From Triticum aestivum (taxonomy: Eukaryota; Streptophyta; Magnoliopsida; Poales; Poaceae), in contig NC_057803.1 in the NCBI RefSeq assembly GCF_018294505.1, forward strand, positions 237,676,397 through 237,740,396: a stretch of 64,000 nucleotides of DNA. The letters are read 5' to 3'. The notes beneath the pieces are model-generated. The model was not told where the DNA came from and searched no databases. It saw only the letters and a program-made list of their open reading frames with translations. Positions within the stretch are counted from its first letter, which is position 1. Each line of letters opens with the position of its first letter. Of the stretch, positions 1-11,723 are shown piece after piece. The translations under genes were made by a program, and so were the position numbers.

Positions 1-4
1 TGCC

Positions 5-659
5 TTGGAAAGGCAGCAGTTCATTGCCGAGGAAATCAAGAAACTGGAGGCAGCTGGTTTGGTTAGAGGAGTACTGCATCCTACATGGCTAGCAAATCCA
101 GTGGTAGTGCAGAAGGCAAATGGGAAATGGAGGCTTTGCATTGATTTCACAGATCTCAACAAGGCTTGCCTGAAGGAATCATTTTCCTTGCCGCGTATCG
201 ACCAGATTGTGTATTCCACTTCAGGGTGTGATTTTCTCTCCTTTCTGGACGCATATTCCGGACATCACCAGATCTTTATGCCCAAAGAAGATGAAGAGAA
301 AACATCGTTCATCACTCCATGTGGATCTGGAGGAGACATTTGCTAATTTGCACAACATCAATTTGAAGCTTAATCTGGATAAGTATGTGTTTGGTGTCCC
401 CTCTGGCAAGCTGCTTGGTTTCTTCGTGTCCCATCAGGGGATCAAAGCTAACCCCGACAAGATCAAAGCTATCGAGCAGATCCAAGCGCCAAGGCCAGTC
501 AAGGATGTGAGGCGCTTGATGGGATGCATCGCCATGCTGAGTAGGTTCATTTCCAAGTTTGCCGAGCATGCCCTACCGTTCTTTAAAATTTTGAAGAAGG
601 TGGGACCTATGAAGTGGACCCCCGAAGCAGATGCAGCTCTGCAGGAGTTGAAGGCCTAA
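5..659 (+). pseudogene. gypsy reverse transcriptase fragment with internal deletion
   Basis: The first part (to about 340) has the fingers and first palm motifs of gypsy RT, including KANGKWRLCIDFTDLN, LPRIDQIV and FLDAYSGHHQI. This is followed directly, in another frame, by the thumb/connection region (LGFFVSHQGIKANPDKI and VRRLMGCIAMLSRFI). The stretch between them, which normally carries the YxDD catalytic loop, is absent. A deletion near 340 therefore removed the active site and shifted the frame. The reading ends at a TAA at 657-659, after which RNase H sequence continues in the same frame. A dead remnant. Confidence 0.88.
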
Positions 660-1505
660 CTATCGTTTGTGCCTACCTTGGTTGCACCTAAACCCCAAGA
701 GCCATTGTTGCTATACTTGGCGTTAATCAACCAAGTGGTCAGTGCAGCCTTGGTAGCATAGCAAGAAGTAGATGAGGCAGAAAGTGGACAGATAACTGCA
801 GAGTCAGAAAAGGATCAGGACATTAGTGAGTATGGCAACAAGAGCAACCCCAAGGACGCGACAACGAAGAAAGTGGTGCAACGCCTAGTGTACTTCATTA
901 GCTCCTTGTTACAAGGGGCTAGGTCGAGGTACTCTGGCGTGCAAAATTTGATCTTTGGTATCATTATGGCCTGAAGGAAACCGCACCACTACTTCCAAGC
1001 CCATGAGATCACGGTTGTCACTCGTTTTACATCGCAAAGGATACTCCGAAACCCTGAGGCTACCGGCAGAATAGTGGAGTGGGCTTTGGAGTTATCCATA
1101 TTTGGTTTGAAGTATGAGAGCACATCAACTATTCAGAGCAGGGCGCTAGCAGAGTTTATTGTAGAATGGATGCCAACTCCTGATGAGGAAGTGACAGAGA
1201 CAGCTATCCTCGGCAAGGAATCACCCTAAGAATGGATTATGTATTTTGATGGTGCCTTTTCCCTACAAAGTGCAGGGGCTGGCGTGCTTCTTGTTGCCTC
1301 CTCCGGGGAGCACATGAAATACGTCATCCAAATGCACTTTGCCCGGGAAGAAGCCACCAACAATACAGCTGAGTATGAAGGGCTCCTTGCCGGGCTCAGA
1401 ATTGCAGCGGAATTGGGAATCAAGAAGCTGATCATACGAGGAGATTCACAGATTGTGGTGAGACAAGTCAACAAGGATTATCAAAACCCATTGATGGAAG
1501 CATAG
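660..1505 (+). pseudogene. gypsy RNase H region, degraded
   Basis: After the stop at 657 the same frame continues with the RT-RNase H linker (VPTLVAPKPQEPLLLYLA), with further stops near 760 and 972. It then enters an RNase H domain from 1239 (MYFDGAFSLQSAGAGVLL). The acidic residues expected of RNase H are visible: D in YFDGA, E in NNTAEYEGL and D in RGDSQIVV. A lost base near 1504 shifts the frame, and the sequence after VNKDYQNPLMEA continues one frame over. It belongs to the polyprotein starting at the window edge. Confidence 0.85.
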
Positions 1506-2245
1506 TCAAGGAAGTAAGGAGATTGGAGGAGCACTTTGATGGGTTGCAAACAGAGTACGTACCCCATGCGGAAAACAACATAGCTGATCACCTGTCAAAG
1601 TGTGTTGCACAAAAACTTCCTATAGAACCAGGAACTTCTGTTCTCCATCTCTCTCAGCCCTCCGTATCACCAGCCACAATGGCCTGGAAAAGGAGAAAGT
1701 TGGACTATGCTAAGCCTCTCCCGGTCGAGCCGTCCGCTCCCGCGAGAGACCCTACTGGAAACAACTCCTCACAGCCTGCCGGACCACCCCCTCCAGCTGG
1801 GCCTATGGACCCCACGAACGAGGCTGGTGCTCCCGCATCAGAGGAGGTGCCACTAGTCCTTGTTGCCAAGCCCCAGGCTTCTACTTGGGCAAGGCACATC
1901 GTCCGCTTCCTCCAAACTGGAGAACTTCCTGGCGACCAAGATGAAGCTGAGAAAATAGCCCGGGGGGCCAGTATGTATCAGTTTGTCGATGACACTCTAT
2001 ATAGAAGGAGGCCTAATGGTGTGAAATTGAAGTGTGACTTCCGGGAGGATGGAAAGGAACTGCTGGCTGAGATTCACAAAGGAATGTGCGGCTCACACAT
2101 TCGATCAAGGGCATTAGTTGGGAAAGCATTATGGCAAGGATTCTATTGGCCCACAACCCTCCAAGACGCGGTCGAGCTCGTCACAACATGTGAAGCCTAC
2201 CAGTTCCATTCCAAGAGAACACACCTGCCTACCCAAGCCCTTTAG
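1506..2245 (+). pseudogene. gypsy RNase H tail, linker and integrase zinc finger
   Basis: Starts with the end of the RNase H domain (EEHFDGLQTEYVPHAENNIADHLSK, written here in two parts by position 1523-1600). A proline- and alanine-rich linker of about 90 residues follows (1690-1900), typical of the variable RNase H-integrase spacer. The final part (about 2050-2220) is the HHCC-type zinc-binding region of integrase: a histidine pair (IHKGMCGSH), FYWPTTLQDA, and a final cysteine motif in which the expected CxxC reads CEAYQ, so one cysteine is lost. A stop at 2243-2245 follows. Confidence 0.8.
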
Positions 2246-2328
2246 ACAATCCCTTTATCACGGCCATTTTCAGTCTAGGGGCTCGATATCCTCGGCCCCT
2301 TCCCCCAAGCAATCAGGGCTTTGAATTC

Positions 2329-2772
2329 TTGCTCGTCGCCATCAACAAGTTTACAAAGTGGCCGGAAGTGACTGCCATGAGAAAGGTGACTGCTCAGTTA
2401 GCTATCAAGTTCTTGAAAGAATTGGTGTGTCGATTTGGAGTTTCGGCAAGGATCATCACCGACAATAGCACCCAATTGACGAGCCACGCCTTCATGCAAT
2501 ATGTTTGTACCCTCAGATGCAAGACCTCATTCACCTCTATGGCACACCCTCGGAGCAATGGACAAGCTGAGATGGTGAACGCTGAAGTGTTACATGGACT
2601 CAAGACAAGAACTTTCAATACGCTACAGAAGCATGGCAGGCACTGGATCGAGGAGCTGCCCGTAATTCTCTGGTCCCTCGGAACGACACCTAACCGAGCT
2701 ACCGGGTAGACACCCTTCTCCCTGGTCTATGGGGTAGAAGCAGTTATCCCTACGGAACTCATTTATGGGGGA
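2329..2772 (+). pseudogene. gypsy integrase catalytic core fragment
   Basis: The retroviral-type integrase core (rve) is clear: FLLVAINKFTKWPEV, RIITDNSTQL and HPRSNGQAEMVN, giving the second D and the E of the DDE triad. The first D lies just upstream (GLDILGPFP, near 2280) in another frame, so a frameshift near 2318 separates them. A TAG at 2707-2709 interrupts the conserved TPNRATG-TPFSLVYG block, which then continues in frame to ELIYG near 2768. The C-terminal domain is missing. Confidence 0.88.
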
Positions 2773-4200
2773 TAGCCGAGGCAGTCGGGGGCATCGAGAT
2801 GGGGGCGGCTACACTGTGGGAGTGCACTATACAGCTCTCCAGAGTGCGGCCTTGGCTGGCATGGCCATTTTTAGGTGCCTTGGGCATGGCCTCTAGGGTC
2901 TAGGGGTTGAGGGGGTAGTAAACAAATGGAAGGCAGCTTTGGATTCTCAAGAAGGTCTCTGGAGTGAGGAGGATTGAGAGGAAGGGTAACTTTGACTGTC
3001 AAGGGACAAAAATGTGGGTTGTCACCTCCCAATTATTGAGCTGGGGATCAGTGGTTGCTCTTGGAGGTAGAAGAGGTTTAGTATGAGTTGTGTTAAAAAG
3101 TTGAAACAAAGGAGAATAGTGAAAGGGGTCAAGATGATGGTTTTGGAAAAATAATAGGTGTTTGATGCAAGTTTGGGCAAGTAAATGAATTCTCCTAGCA
3201 ATGAGATTTAATAGGACCAAATGGCATATAGAAATAGGGTTGTTCACGAAGTTTGAGTCCATTTGACGAAAGCTTCCAATGTAACTTTCGCAAACCCTAG
3301 AAATCAATAGAAATGGGTTTTCTAAGATTTAGTCATGCAAATCTATTCTCCTTGATGCACCACTTGGCATAGTGTCATCATTTGGTGATTATAGCATGTA
3401 CCCATAAATTGAGATCAAGAGGAGACAGTTTTGCAATGTAGAGTTGCTCAAATTTGGTCCTGGACAGGGATGGGTTTGAGGGGTCTTGGTCATGCTAACT
3501 TGTTCTCCAAGACATGAGACTTGGAAAGATCATCATATATGGTATTTGTGACATGCTAGAATTTTCTAGGAATTTATAGAGAATATTTCCTTTGTAGATA
3601 TTTCAAAAGCTTAAAATAACCAGAAAGGTTAATCGAGGGTTTTCACCAAATTTTGAACATGGCCATGTGTTGAAACTCTTACATGCGGACAATATATGTC
3701 CAATGAGCTTCCCTTAATTTTCTCAAGTATTTTTCAAACAATAAAATAATATTAACTTATTAAAGAACATTTCTGGCCTTAAGAAAAAGCCTTTAAGTAA
3801 AATAGAAAATAACTTTAAAAATTATATTTGTGTTGTTTATGGAAGTCCTATATCTAATAGGACTCAAATATGCCTTTTGAAAGATTTTTCATGTCCTAAA
3901 TTAAGTACTTGTAGTGCAAGCCTCAATTCAGGGGGTTTTGGAAAAACCTAATTTACAAAATTCTTTTTGGCCAAATTATTTTTCATGTCTTATGCACATG
4001 GCATGATCATTAGGCAAAGTTTTGGATCAAGGATATGAAGTATAGGAGGTGGAGCTATGTTTTGACTTTCATGAGCGCTTGAAATTACAAACAAAAATCC
4101 AAAATAAAAAGCCAAATGATGCAAAAGTTTTTGATGGTCCAATTTTTTAGGCGTTATTAATGTAAATGACATGTTACAAAACAGAGGATGTTACAAGGAG
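2773..4200. other. AT-rich non-coding stretch, possible minus-strand LTR remnant
   Basis: No convincing coding sequence. Small open frames on both strands show no family motif. Read on the minus strand, the right end at 4195 begins TGTAACATCC, a start shared with the gypsy LTRs at 51022-54072, so part of this stretch may be a solo or truncated LTR. I could not find a matching left end with a clean 5-bp duplication; TGGAG at 2960 against AGGAG at 4196 is only 4 of 5. Boundaries are uncertain. Confidence 0.4.
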
Positions 4201-5338
4201 TTTGACTGGGGGGCTGGTGACGAGCCCCCGGTAGGGGAAGTCGTCAGCTTAGCAACTTGAGGTCTAAGACATGACACACTTTGGATAAAAAGGGAAGCCC
4301 TTTGTTTAACTCAAGTGATCTCTATCATCACTACCATAATGCGGTCTGTAGATGGCCGACCAGTTTGTGCCTACCTAGATAATCAACTTCTGGCTTTCTC
4401 AACTGAGGCGCTCTGCCAATTAACCTGGCGGCACAATCATAGTGGTTATCCCGTTACGCCCTTCGCGTAATTCATTGGGAACGTAAGAGGTACACATAGG
4501 AGCCGGGCAACCCAATTATTGACCAAAATCTATTTTTGAAACTGATGTATATAGAGCAACATCCGAGACGTCGAGTACCTCAGACTTGTATTTCAAGGCA
4601 GGGGAATGGGGGCGTCGTAACGTTTGTATCTTAAAGACATTCTTGTGGCGCGAAGGCAGTTCTTGTGCGAAAATGCGATTAGGACCTTTAAAGGGAACTA
4701 TTGTTTATTTCATAACTCCAAGCTTTTACATGCCGAGATGCAATGAGAGGAACTAAAAGAATATGACGTAAAAGAGTAGGTAAAGAGGGAAGAAAAAATA
4801 GGGGATATTGTCATCGGGTTTTAAAAATGTGGCTGCTTCCTGCCGCACGTCTGTGCTTCCGAGCTATTGACCAACTTGTCATCGTTGATGGTGGGGACTT
4901 ATGAGGACTGGTGTAGTCTCGGTCTTTTATGCGCTCCAAGCACTTTTATTGGCTGAGCCCTTTTAAGGTGGTTTTGAAGGAGTCCGGTGTGTTGTTTAGG
5001 CCATGTTGATGTAGTCAAGCTGGTCGGTTCTTTGATAGAAACGCGCCAGTGGGGGCTCGAAGCCACCTTGCTCTTCGGTCGAGCCATTTTTATAGATTCC
5101 GGCTCCTTGACAGCCCAAGGAATTTGGAGTGCAAAGTTATGCACCCTGGGGACGTAGTATCCGAACTAGGGAGGGCACGCAAGGAGGCCGCATCCCTATT
5201 TAGGGTGTGGGGTATGTGGCGGAGATCGATTTGAGCGGAATGTGTGCGCTTCAAATAGCTGGTAGTGCATTTATCGTTGCGGGCTGCCTCCTCGGATACC
5301 TATACCTCAACTGCAAATGCCGCGGTCTGCTCCTCCGT
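4201..5338 (-). other. 3' untranslated part of the gag-only gypsy element
   Basis: No coding motif on either strand. The stretch contains segments seen in related grass elements and a short GGGGGCT-type purine run near 4215-4235 (minus strand) that could be a remnant of a polypurine tract. A stretch around 4400-4435 looks loosely like part of a tRNA D-arm but does not fold into a cloverleaf. Confidence 0.4.
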
Positions 5339-5915
5339 TCAGAGTGAACACTCAGTGTTACCATTGACTATGATAACACTGTTAGGTCCTGGCATTTTGA
5401 GATTGAGATAAGCGTAATGCGGGACTACATTGAAGCATGCGAAAGATGTGCGCCCTAAGAGCGCGTGGTAACCTCTTTGATAGGGGACGATGTCGAAGAT
5501 TAACTGCTCACTTATTAAGTTTTCTGGTGAGTTGAAGACTACCTCCAGCGTGACCGTTCTGGTACATCGGGCTTCAATGTGTGGTATGACACCTTTAAAG
5601 GTGGTGGTGCTCAGCTTGATCCAAGATGAGGCGATGCCCATCTTCCTGACGTGTCTTCATAAATTAAGTCAAGGCTGCTTCCTTCATCCATAAGGACTTT
5701 GTCAGATGATAACCATCGACAATTGGGTCCAGGACGAGTGCTGCCAATCCGCCAAGCCTAATGCCCATCAGATGATCATGCTTGTCAAATGTGATCGGGT
5801 AAGCCGACCATGGGCTGAACTTTGGGACGATTAGCTCCAACGCGTAGACATTCTGAAGTACATGCTTCCTCTCCCTTTTGGGGATGTAAGTAACGTAGAT
5901 CATATTGACCTCCAT
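5339..5915 (-). pseudogene. retropepsin-like (aspartic protease) region, frameshifted
   Basis: Residues such as YPITFDKHDHLMGIRLGG, ALVLDPIVDGYHLTK and later FDIVPYQRGYHALLGRTSF with YLNLKMPGP are the conserved blocks of gypsy protease domains; compare the better-preserved copy at 29350-29955 in this window. A frameshift near the catalytic loop (about 5690) scrambles the expected D-x-G/S motif. No RT follows it on the left, so pol was absent in this family or deleted. Confidence 0.72.
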
Positions 5916-6051
5916 TACCTAATTAGGAAACTTATGTTGGCCTCCATTATTTGGCCGCCGAGGTTCATCCTCATCTTCGCTGCAAATTTGGTTTTTACTT
6001 TGGCCCTCCGTCGCCACCTTGCCAGCTTGTTTAAAGACCCAACAATTCCTG

Positions 6052-8216
6052 TTAGTATGTTGCTGTTTTGTCTTGGATGTTGTGGATTTGGCATGGCCGG
6101 TCCAGGATCCTGTCGAGCTGGCTAGGTCCATTTTTGTTCCCTTTAAAGTGCTTCCTTTTTTGTCCGGATCTAGGTTTGGTAAACCCTACATTCATTGATG
6201 CGTCCTCTATGTCGCTCCCGCCATTTTTATGCATGCGCTTGTTCTTGTTGTACTTAGTCCTTCCATTGAGGTCGCGTATTTCTGAGGTGCCCGCTTCGCT
6301 GCTATGGGTACTTCGGTTGAGCCATTCGTCTTCTCCCGCGCAAAAGTTGATCATGAGTGAAGTGAGATCTGCCATGGTCCTCGGTTTGTCTTGGCTGAGC
6401 TGGCGGGCAAGCCACTCGTCTCATATGTTATATTTATATGTCGTGATGGCTTCAGCATCGGAACGGTCAATGATCCAGTTCTTTTTAGGGAGGAACCTAT
6501 TTCAGAATGTTCGAGTTGATTCGCATGGCTGCTGGGTGACATGACTGAGGTCATCAGCATCCGGAGGTTGGATGTAAGTGCCCTGGAAGTGTGCCTGAGA
6601 AGCGTCTTCAAGGGCCTCCTAGCTACCAATGGAATGGGGAGGCAGGCTATTCAGCCAATGCCTAGCCAGCCCCTTTAGCTTGAGCGGCAAGTATTTAATG
6701 GCATGGAGATCGTCTCCATTAGTCATATGCATGTGCAGACGAAAATGTTCGATCCACACTGTGGGGTTTGTAGTTCCATCATATGACTCTATGTTGATGG
6801 GATTCAACCCCTATGGAGACTGATGTTCCATGACCCTATCTATGAAACAGACGGGGTGAGATAGAGATTGGAATCAAGTGGTGCCTCGTCGGACGTCGGG
6901 TGAGAGCCGTCTGTCAGCTTGATCTCGTGCACAGTCGTTCCTATCCATCCAGGCGTCATAGCCATCTGGCCCGGCGGGCGTTCGTCGTCTTGATCCGTAG
7001 ATGGACCAAGGAGGTGCTCTGTTTGCCTCAATATGACGTCAAACATCGTGAGGTTCTAGGTAGTCCACGAGGTCCTTGCCATAGCTGCATGGAGGTAGCC
7101 GAGTGTCCAGGTTTTCCCGTACTGGCATGTCCCGTCCTCTAGGTCGTCGGTCAGGCTCATCGGCGGTGAACTCCTCGTCGAACTCTGGTGGTAGATGTCT
7201 GTCTGGGTATGATTTCGACACACTACAGTGCCAGTATTGTAGGTCTTTCTCGGCAGAGATCACTTCGACCCACTTTTAGTTTAGTGCGTCGATGTTAGCT
7301 TGCAACTACTAGTTCTTTCGTTTCATGCTCCGATCTATGGCAATAAGGCACTGCCGGAAGTGCTCTTCGTCAAAGAGGTCTTCAGGAACGATGTTGTCCT
7401 CGGATCGAAGGCTACCGTCTTCCTCGGATCCATGCATATAGTTGTCGTCAGCCCCTTCAAAGAGGTCGTCGGGATCTAAGTCCTTGAGATTTCCATCGGT
7501 TGTGCCATTTCGTAATGTGGAATCTTGAGGGTCCTCCTCAGGGTCGTTGGCGCCACCGGCTGCTGCATCACCATTATCGGCGGTAGCATGTTTGCCATTG
7601 GGTTCCCCATTGTTGGCCCTACTGTGTCTACGTCGACGTTTTGGAGGGGAATTGGGGGAGCCAACCATGTAGACATCATAAGTGGATCTCGCAGTCCACC
7701 TGCCCGTGTTTACCAGAGGCAATGTATTTTCTATGGGGCCATCGACATGTTCATCCATGTTCGTGGCCTAACCGTAGTCTAGCATGCCATTTAAATCATC
7801 GACCGTGACTAGGTGGGTGGCGGGTGGGATGTAATTTCCCTATCGTCGGCTTTAAGTTCGATTCAATCATAAACCGAAGTCTTGGCATCTAAGATAGACA
7901 TGCTCTGCATGCGGTAAAGCATCTCATTAAGGTGATGCAACTCTTCAGAATTTATTGCTTGGTTGGCGGCAGGGCTAACTTGAAGTATGCCCGGCGTGTG
8001 CCCCAACGTGTCTTCAGTGCAAAGGAGATCCAAAGATGATTTCGGATCCTGCACGAAGGTCGGCTCTAGGCCTGACGCGCCTTCAGGGGTGGGAGCCGGA
8101 TCCATGTCCAAACTGGAGATCGGAAGGGGGTCGTCCGGAATCGTTAAGCCAATGGTCTCTAGTGATGCTACAGTTCTAGGCCCGATGTCCTCGGCAAAGG
8201 TCTGTTCCAGAGTCAA
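6052..8216 (-). pseudogene. gag-like protein of non-autonomous gypsy element, frameshifted
   Basis: Several minus-strand frames follow each other: an acidic N-terminal part (8216-7863), an acidic, low-complexity part (7758-7309), an Arg/Asp-rich part (7263-6840), and then a capsid-like core with YDGTTNPTVWIEHFRLHMH (near 6790) and ALKYLPLKLKGLARHWLNSL-type spacing (near 6680; the actual residue before KYLPL is I). These match the retrotransposon gag (PF03732-type) pattern of a W-rich helical core. The core continues in a basic, charged tail (6375-6052: TKPRSGQKRKHFKGN). At least four frame changes and a stop near 6425 make it non-functional. Confidence 0.7.
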
Positions 8217-8490
8217 TCCTCTGGAATTGGTTAGTCCTCAATCCGGCCAGGCGTCCAGCCCGAAAGGACAAGTTCGCCGCGGGAATTTGCGGTGTACTCG
8301 AGGCCGCCGAAGGTCATGATCCGACCCAGGGCGTAGTTCTCGACGGAGGCCAGGTGATCCATCGAATCAGTGCAGAAGATCATGCAGCCAAACACAAAAA
8401 GCTGACCGGGGGCGTAAACGCTCTCATGGCCATTGACACATTTAATCTGCGAGCAAGCCATCGATCCTTTTGTCGATCCCACAGCGGAAC

Positions 8491-8508
8491 TCTTAATGAA
8501 AACACCAG
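8491..8508 (-). promoter_or_regulatory. putative primer binding site of the gag-only gypsy element
   Basis: The 18 bases next to the inner LTR end read CTGGTGTTTTCATTAAGA on the minus strand. The position is right for a primer binding site, but I cannot assign the tRNA. Confidence 0.5.
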
Positions 8509-8999
8509 TGTCGGTGTTAAAACCGACAGACCTTGGAGTAGGGGGTCCTGAGCTGTGGATCTCCGATAGATGGTAACGAGAACAGAGGGATGATGTTTTA
8601 CCCAGGTTTGGGCCCACTTGATGGAGGTAAAACCCTACGCCCTACTCTTGTTTATATTAATGGAGATGTATTGAGTTTAGAGTTGATCTACCTCAAGATC
8701 ATAAGATGTGTTCTAACTATAGGGCTAGATGAATGATATTGCGTTGATGTCCCCTCTACGGGCTAAACCCTATGTCTTATATACACGATAGGTAGGGTAT
8801 CTAGGGTTACAACGTCGATATCTAGGCACAAGGCGGCAGGAGAAATCCTGGATAATACAACAAGTCATCAAGGGAGGTAGTCTCGATCATGCCTCCCGCA
8901 TGCTGCCTCCAGAGTTGAGTACCAAAGAGGGCCCATATCGGCCCAACCCGAGGAGCACGGGCCGACTAGGTTAGCACCCCCTAATCCAGGACACCATCA
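8509..8999 (-). repeat. LTR (5' LTR) of the gag-only gypsy element
   Basis: In element orientation it begins TGATGGTGTCC and ends ACACCGACA, so the ends are TG...CA. Length is 491 bp. It contains a TATATAA box (8777-8783). It directly abuts copia gag sequence on the right and the element's leader on the left. Confidence 0.8.
8777..8783 (-). promoter_or_regulatory. TATA box in LTR 8509-8999
   Basis: TATATAA on the minus strand inside the LTR, the expected site for the promoter driving the gag frames to its left. Confidence 0.5.
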
Positions 9000-10065
9000 C
9001 CTGTGGACTGTGCTGAGGACTACACTCTCACCTATTGCTTCATGGAAAGAGGTTCCAAGGTAACCTCATTGGAAGCTTACTTTAATACTTCAAGTCATAG
9101 TCACTCTGAGTGTGAGGAAAAACCTAGCTATAAGAAACTGGCTAAAATAGCAACTGAATAACAAACCGCAATGGAAAAGATGCAAAAACTGCTAGACAAA
9201 AAAGTAATGATCAGTTAGATGAGGAAATGGATTGTAGTCAAGCTTTGTCCGAAGACCTCAGATGTCTTAAGTCACCGTGTGACAAAATTGAAAGTCGTCA
9301 TGTGGCCCGCTCAGCCAAACACAAGAAGCCGTCCTATTAATTTCTTCAAAGGAAGTAAGAACTCGGGAAGCTGAGAGCGTCTCATGATGATCTTCAGAAA
9401 GACAATGATTCATTACTTTCTCAATAGACCATCACCGCTCAGGAAGAATTTGTTACTCCATGCTTATAATGCCTTGAATGTGAAAATGCAAATTCTTCAG
9501 CTGAATGTTCAAATGCTTCAACTACTGCTATATCTTCAAATATCTCTGTGGTTTCAATGCCCTCATCTGAGGAGGCCACCAAGTGTTACTGGCGAAAATG
9601 CAGGTCTAAAGACATGCATGTACAAAAGCCTCAAAGGGCACCAAACTCTTTGTGATGTGCTCAAGAAGCAGATTCTGAATAGCAACCCTAGGAAAGAGGG
9701 TATTGCTTTTGAGGGAAAGCTTAATGCATATGGATCTTATTGGGACCTTGAGCAGTATCCCAAAACCACATGGGTTCCCTCAAAACAACCTCAAGTTGAT
9801 CCATCCACTCTATGTGGTTACAATTGTGATACCTCACCCTCTTCTGATGACTCAATTGACTCCAACTACAAACTATTCAAAAATAAGAATGCTGAAGTAT
9901 TTGCTAGATTTGTTGGTACTAACTGCAGTAACGATCCCCTATGAAAAAATCTGGGTGCCAAAAATTCTTCTTCAAAACCTTCACGTGAATGTCATCATGC
10001 CACCACCAATGAAGAAGATAAACCAAAGTCGTCAAATGGACGCAGACCAACCTATGGTCACAATA
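9000..10065 (+). pseudogene. Ty1/copia gag (Maximus/SIRE-type), left half
   Basis: A plus-strand copia gag with many stops. From about 9600 the frame is good: NAGLKTCMYKSLKGHQTLCDV, GSYWDLEQYPKTTW and FKNKNAEVFARFVGTNCSN, followed by a shift near 9943. Coiled-coil-like sequence (KKLAKIATE, MEKMQKLLD in mixed frames) fills 9120-9300. At 10065 the frame stops in mid-gene at the LARD insertion and resumes at 49868: the codons either side of the duplicated CAATA join as HN/NTS without any loss. The start of the gene is missing because the LTR at 8509-8999 replaces what lay upstream. Confidence 0.82.
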
Positions 10066-11723
10066 TGTAACGCCGAAGATGCGGCTAAATCTCCCACGTG
10101 TCGAGGCATGACTTGAGGCATAACCGCATGTTGGTTTTGTCGCAAGAAGGGTCATCTTCACACAATCCCATGTAATGAACAAGAAAGGGATAAATAGAGT
10201 TGGCTTACAATCACCACGTCACACAATGATCAAATAATTCATACATCATTCAGAGTACACACATGGTCCGACTAGGGACAAATCCAAATGAAAAGAAGAT
10301 AACCCCAAATGTTAGATCCCGATCGACCCAACTAGGCACCACTACTGATCATCAGGAAATCAAACATAGTAACGAGCAAGGTCCTCGTCGAACTCCCACT
10401 TGAGTTCGGTAGCATCACCTGCACTGGTATCATCGGCACCTGCAACTGTTTTGATAGTATCTATGAGTCACGAGGACTCAGCAATCTCAAAACCCATGAG
10501 ATCGAGACTATTTAAGGTTATGGGTAGGATATGGATATGAGGTGTAATTGCAGTAAGCACTAAGCAAATATGGTGGCTAACATACGAGTACAATTGTAAG
10601 AAGAGAAAATACGCAATGGACGTGAAGCTAGAAGTGATCAAGAAGTGATCCTAAACTACTTACGTTCAAACATAACCCAAACCATGTTCACTTCCTGGAC
10701 TCCGCCGAAAAGAGACCATCACGGCTGCACACGCAGTTGATGCATTTTAATCAAGTCAGGTTTCAAGTTCTCTACAACTGGATATTAACAAATTCCCATT
10801 TGCCACATAACCATGGGCACGGCTCTCGAAAGTTTATACCCCGCAGGCGTGTCCCAACTTAGCCCGTCACAAGCTCTCATGATCAACGAAGGATATTCCT
10901 TCTCCTGGAAAGACCCGATCAGTCTCAGAATCTTGGTTACAAGACATTTCGAAAATGGTAAAACAAGACCAACAAGACCGCCCGATGTGCCGACAAATCC
11001 CGATAGGAGTCGCATGTATCTTGTTCTCATGGCACACCGGATGGGCAAGACGTCAGGTTGGCTGAGGCCCTGGTTGCCCAGGGGGCGTCGGACATCGCCC
11101 TGGTTGGACCAGCACTCAGAGGAACACTGGCCCAGGGGGTTAAATAAAGATGACCCTCGGATTTATAACTCCCTTGGGAAAAGTTTAGGTTGTTAATAGG
11201 CAACTGTTAAAACCAAGGTTGGACCTTTCTAGAGGAGTTTTATTCAAACCGAACTGTCAAGGGGGTCCCATAACCTCAACCGTGTAAGGAACACAAAATC
11301 AAGGGACATAACACCGGTATGATGGAAACTAGGGCAGCAAGAGTGGAACAAAACACCGAGCAAAAGGCCAAGCCTTCCTCCCTTTGCCAAGTATATAGAT
11401 GCATTAATTAAACAAGCGATATTGTGGTATCCTAACATAAACATGTTCCAACATGGAACAACCTGCTCTGCACCTGCAACTAGCGCTATAAGAGGGGCTG
11501 AGCAAAAGGGGTAACATAGCCAAACAATGGTTTGCTAGGAAGGTGGGTTAGAGGCTTGACATGGCAATATGGGAGGCATTGTAAACAAGTGGTAGGTAGC
11601 ACGACATAGCGATAGAGCGAACAACTAGCAAGCAAAGATAGAAGTGATATCGAGGGTAATGGTCATCTTGCCTGAGATCCCGCAAGGAAGAAGAATGAGT
11701 CCACGAAGAAGACAAATGGACGT
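10066..11723 (-). repeat. LARD left (3') LTR, first segment
   Basis: Begins TGTAACGCC on the plus strand (the LTR end in element orientation). It matches 38949-40590 of the right LTR almost base for base apart from scattered, mostly C/T and G/A, changes. It ends at the Tat-like element inserted at 11724; positions 11719-11723 (GACGT) are the left target duplication. Confidence 0.88.

Larger units (their letters stand above)
1..2772 (+). mobile_element. Ty3/gypsy retrotransposon, decayed pol, 5' end outside window
   Basis: Plus-strand remains of a gypsy polyprotein in the order reverse transcriptase, RNase H, integrase zinc finger, integrase core, which is Ty3/gypsy order. The frame is broken by several stops and frameshifts (in-frame stop at 657, shift near 1504, stop at 2243, shift near 2318, stop at 2707). 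The LTRs and gag are not in the window. The last recognisable integrase residues end near 2768, where the sequence changes abruptly, so the 3' end is probably deleted or interrupted. No LTR pair or target duplication could be found for it. Confidence 0.9.
4201..8999 (-). mobile_element. non-autonomous gypsy-type element, 5' LTR + gag + protease-like, 3' end missing
   Basis: Read on the minus strand: LTR (8509-8999), primer-binding-like segment, gag-like reading frames (about 8200-6050), a retropepsin-like region (5915-5339), then about 1.1 kb of untranslated sequence to 4201. No RT, RNase H or integrase motif occurs anywhere in it, which fits known Triticeae families that carry only gag and protease. 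No second LTR is present on the left, so the 3' end has been lost. The reading frames are broken at many places. Confidence 0.75.

Noticed and set aside
3990..4172. Short minus-strand frame with hydrophobic residues
   Set aside because: 60 codons in AT-rich DNA, no start context or homology that I recognise.
2960..4200. Solo LTR with duplication TGGAG/AGGAG
   Set aside because: Only 4 of 5 bases match and the left end TGAGG resembles no LTR in the window; kept only as a possibility.
4378..4440. tRNA-like words (GGCAGAGCG, CGCCTC) on the minus strand
   Set aside because: No anticodon or T arm can be paired; it is part of a gypsy element's untranslated DNA.
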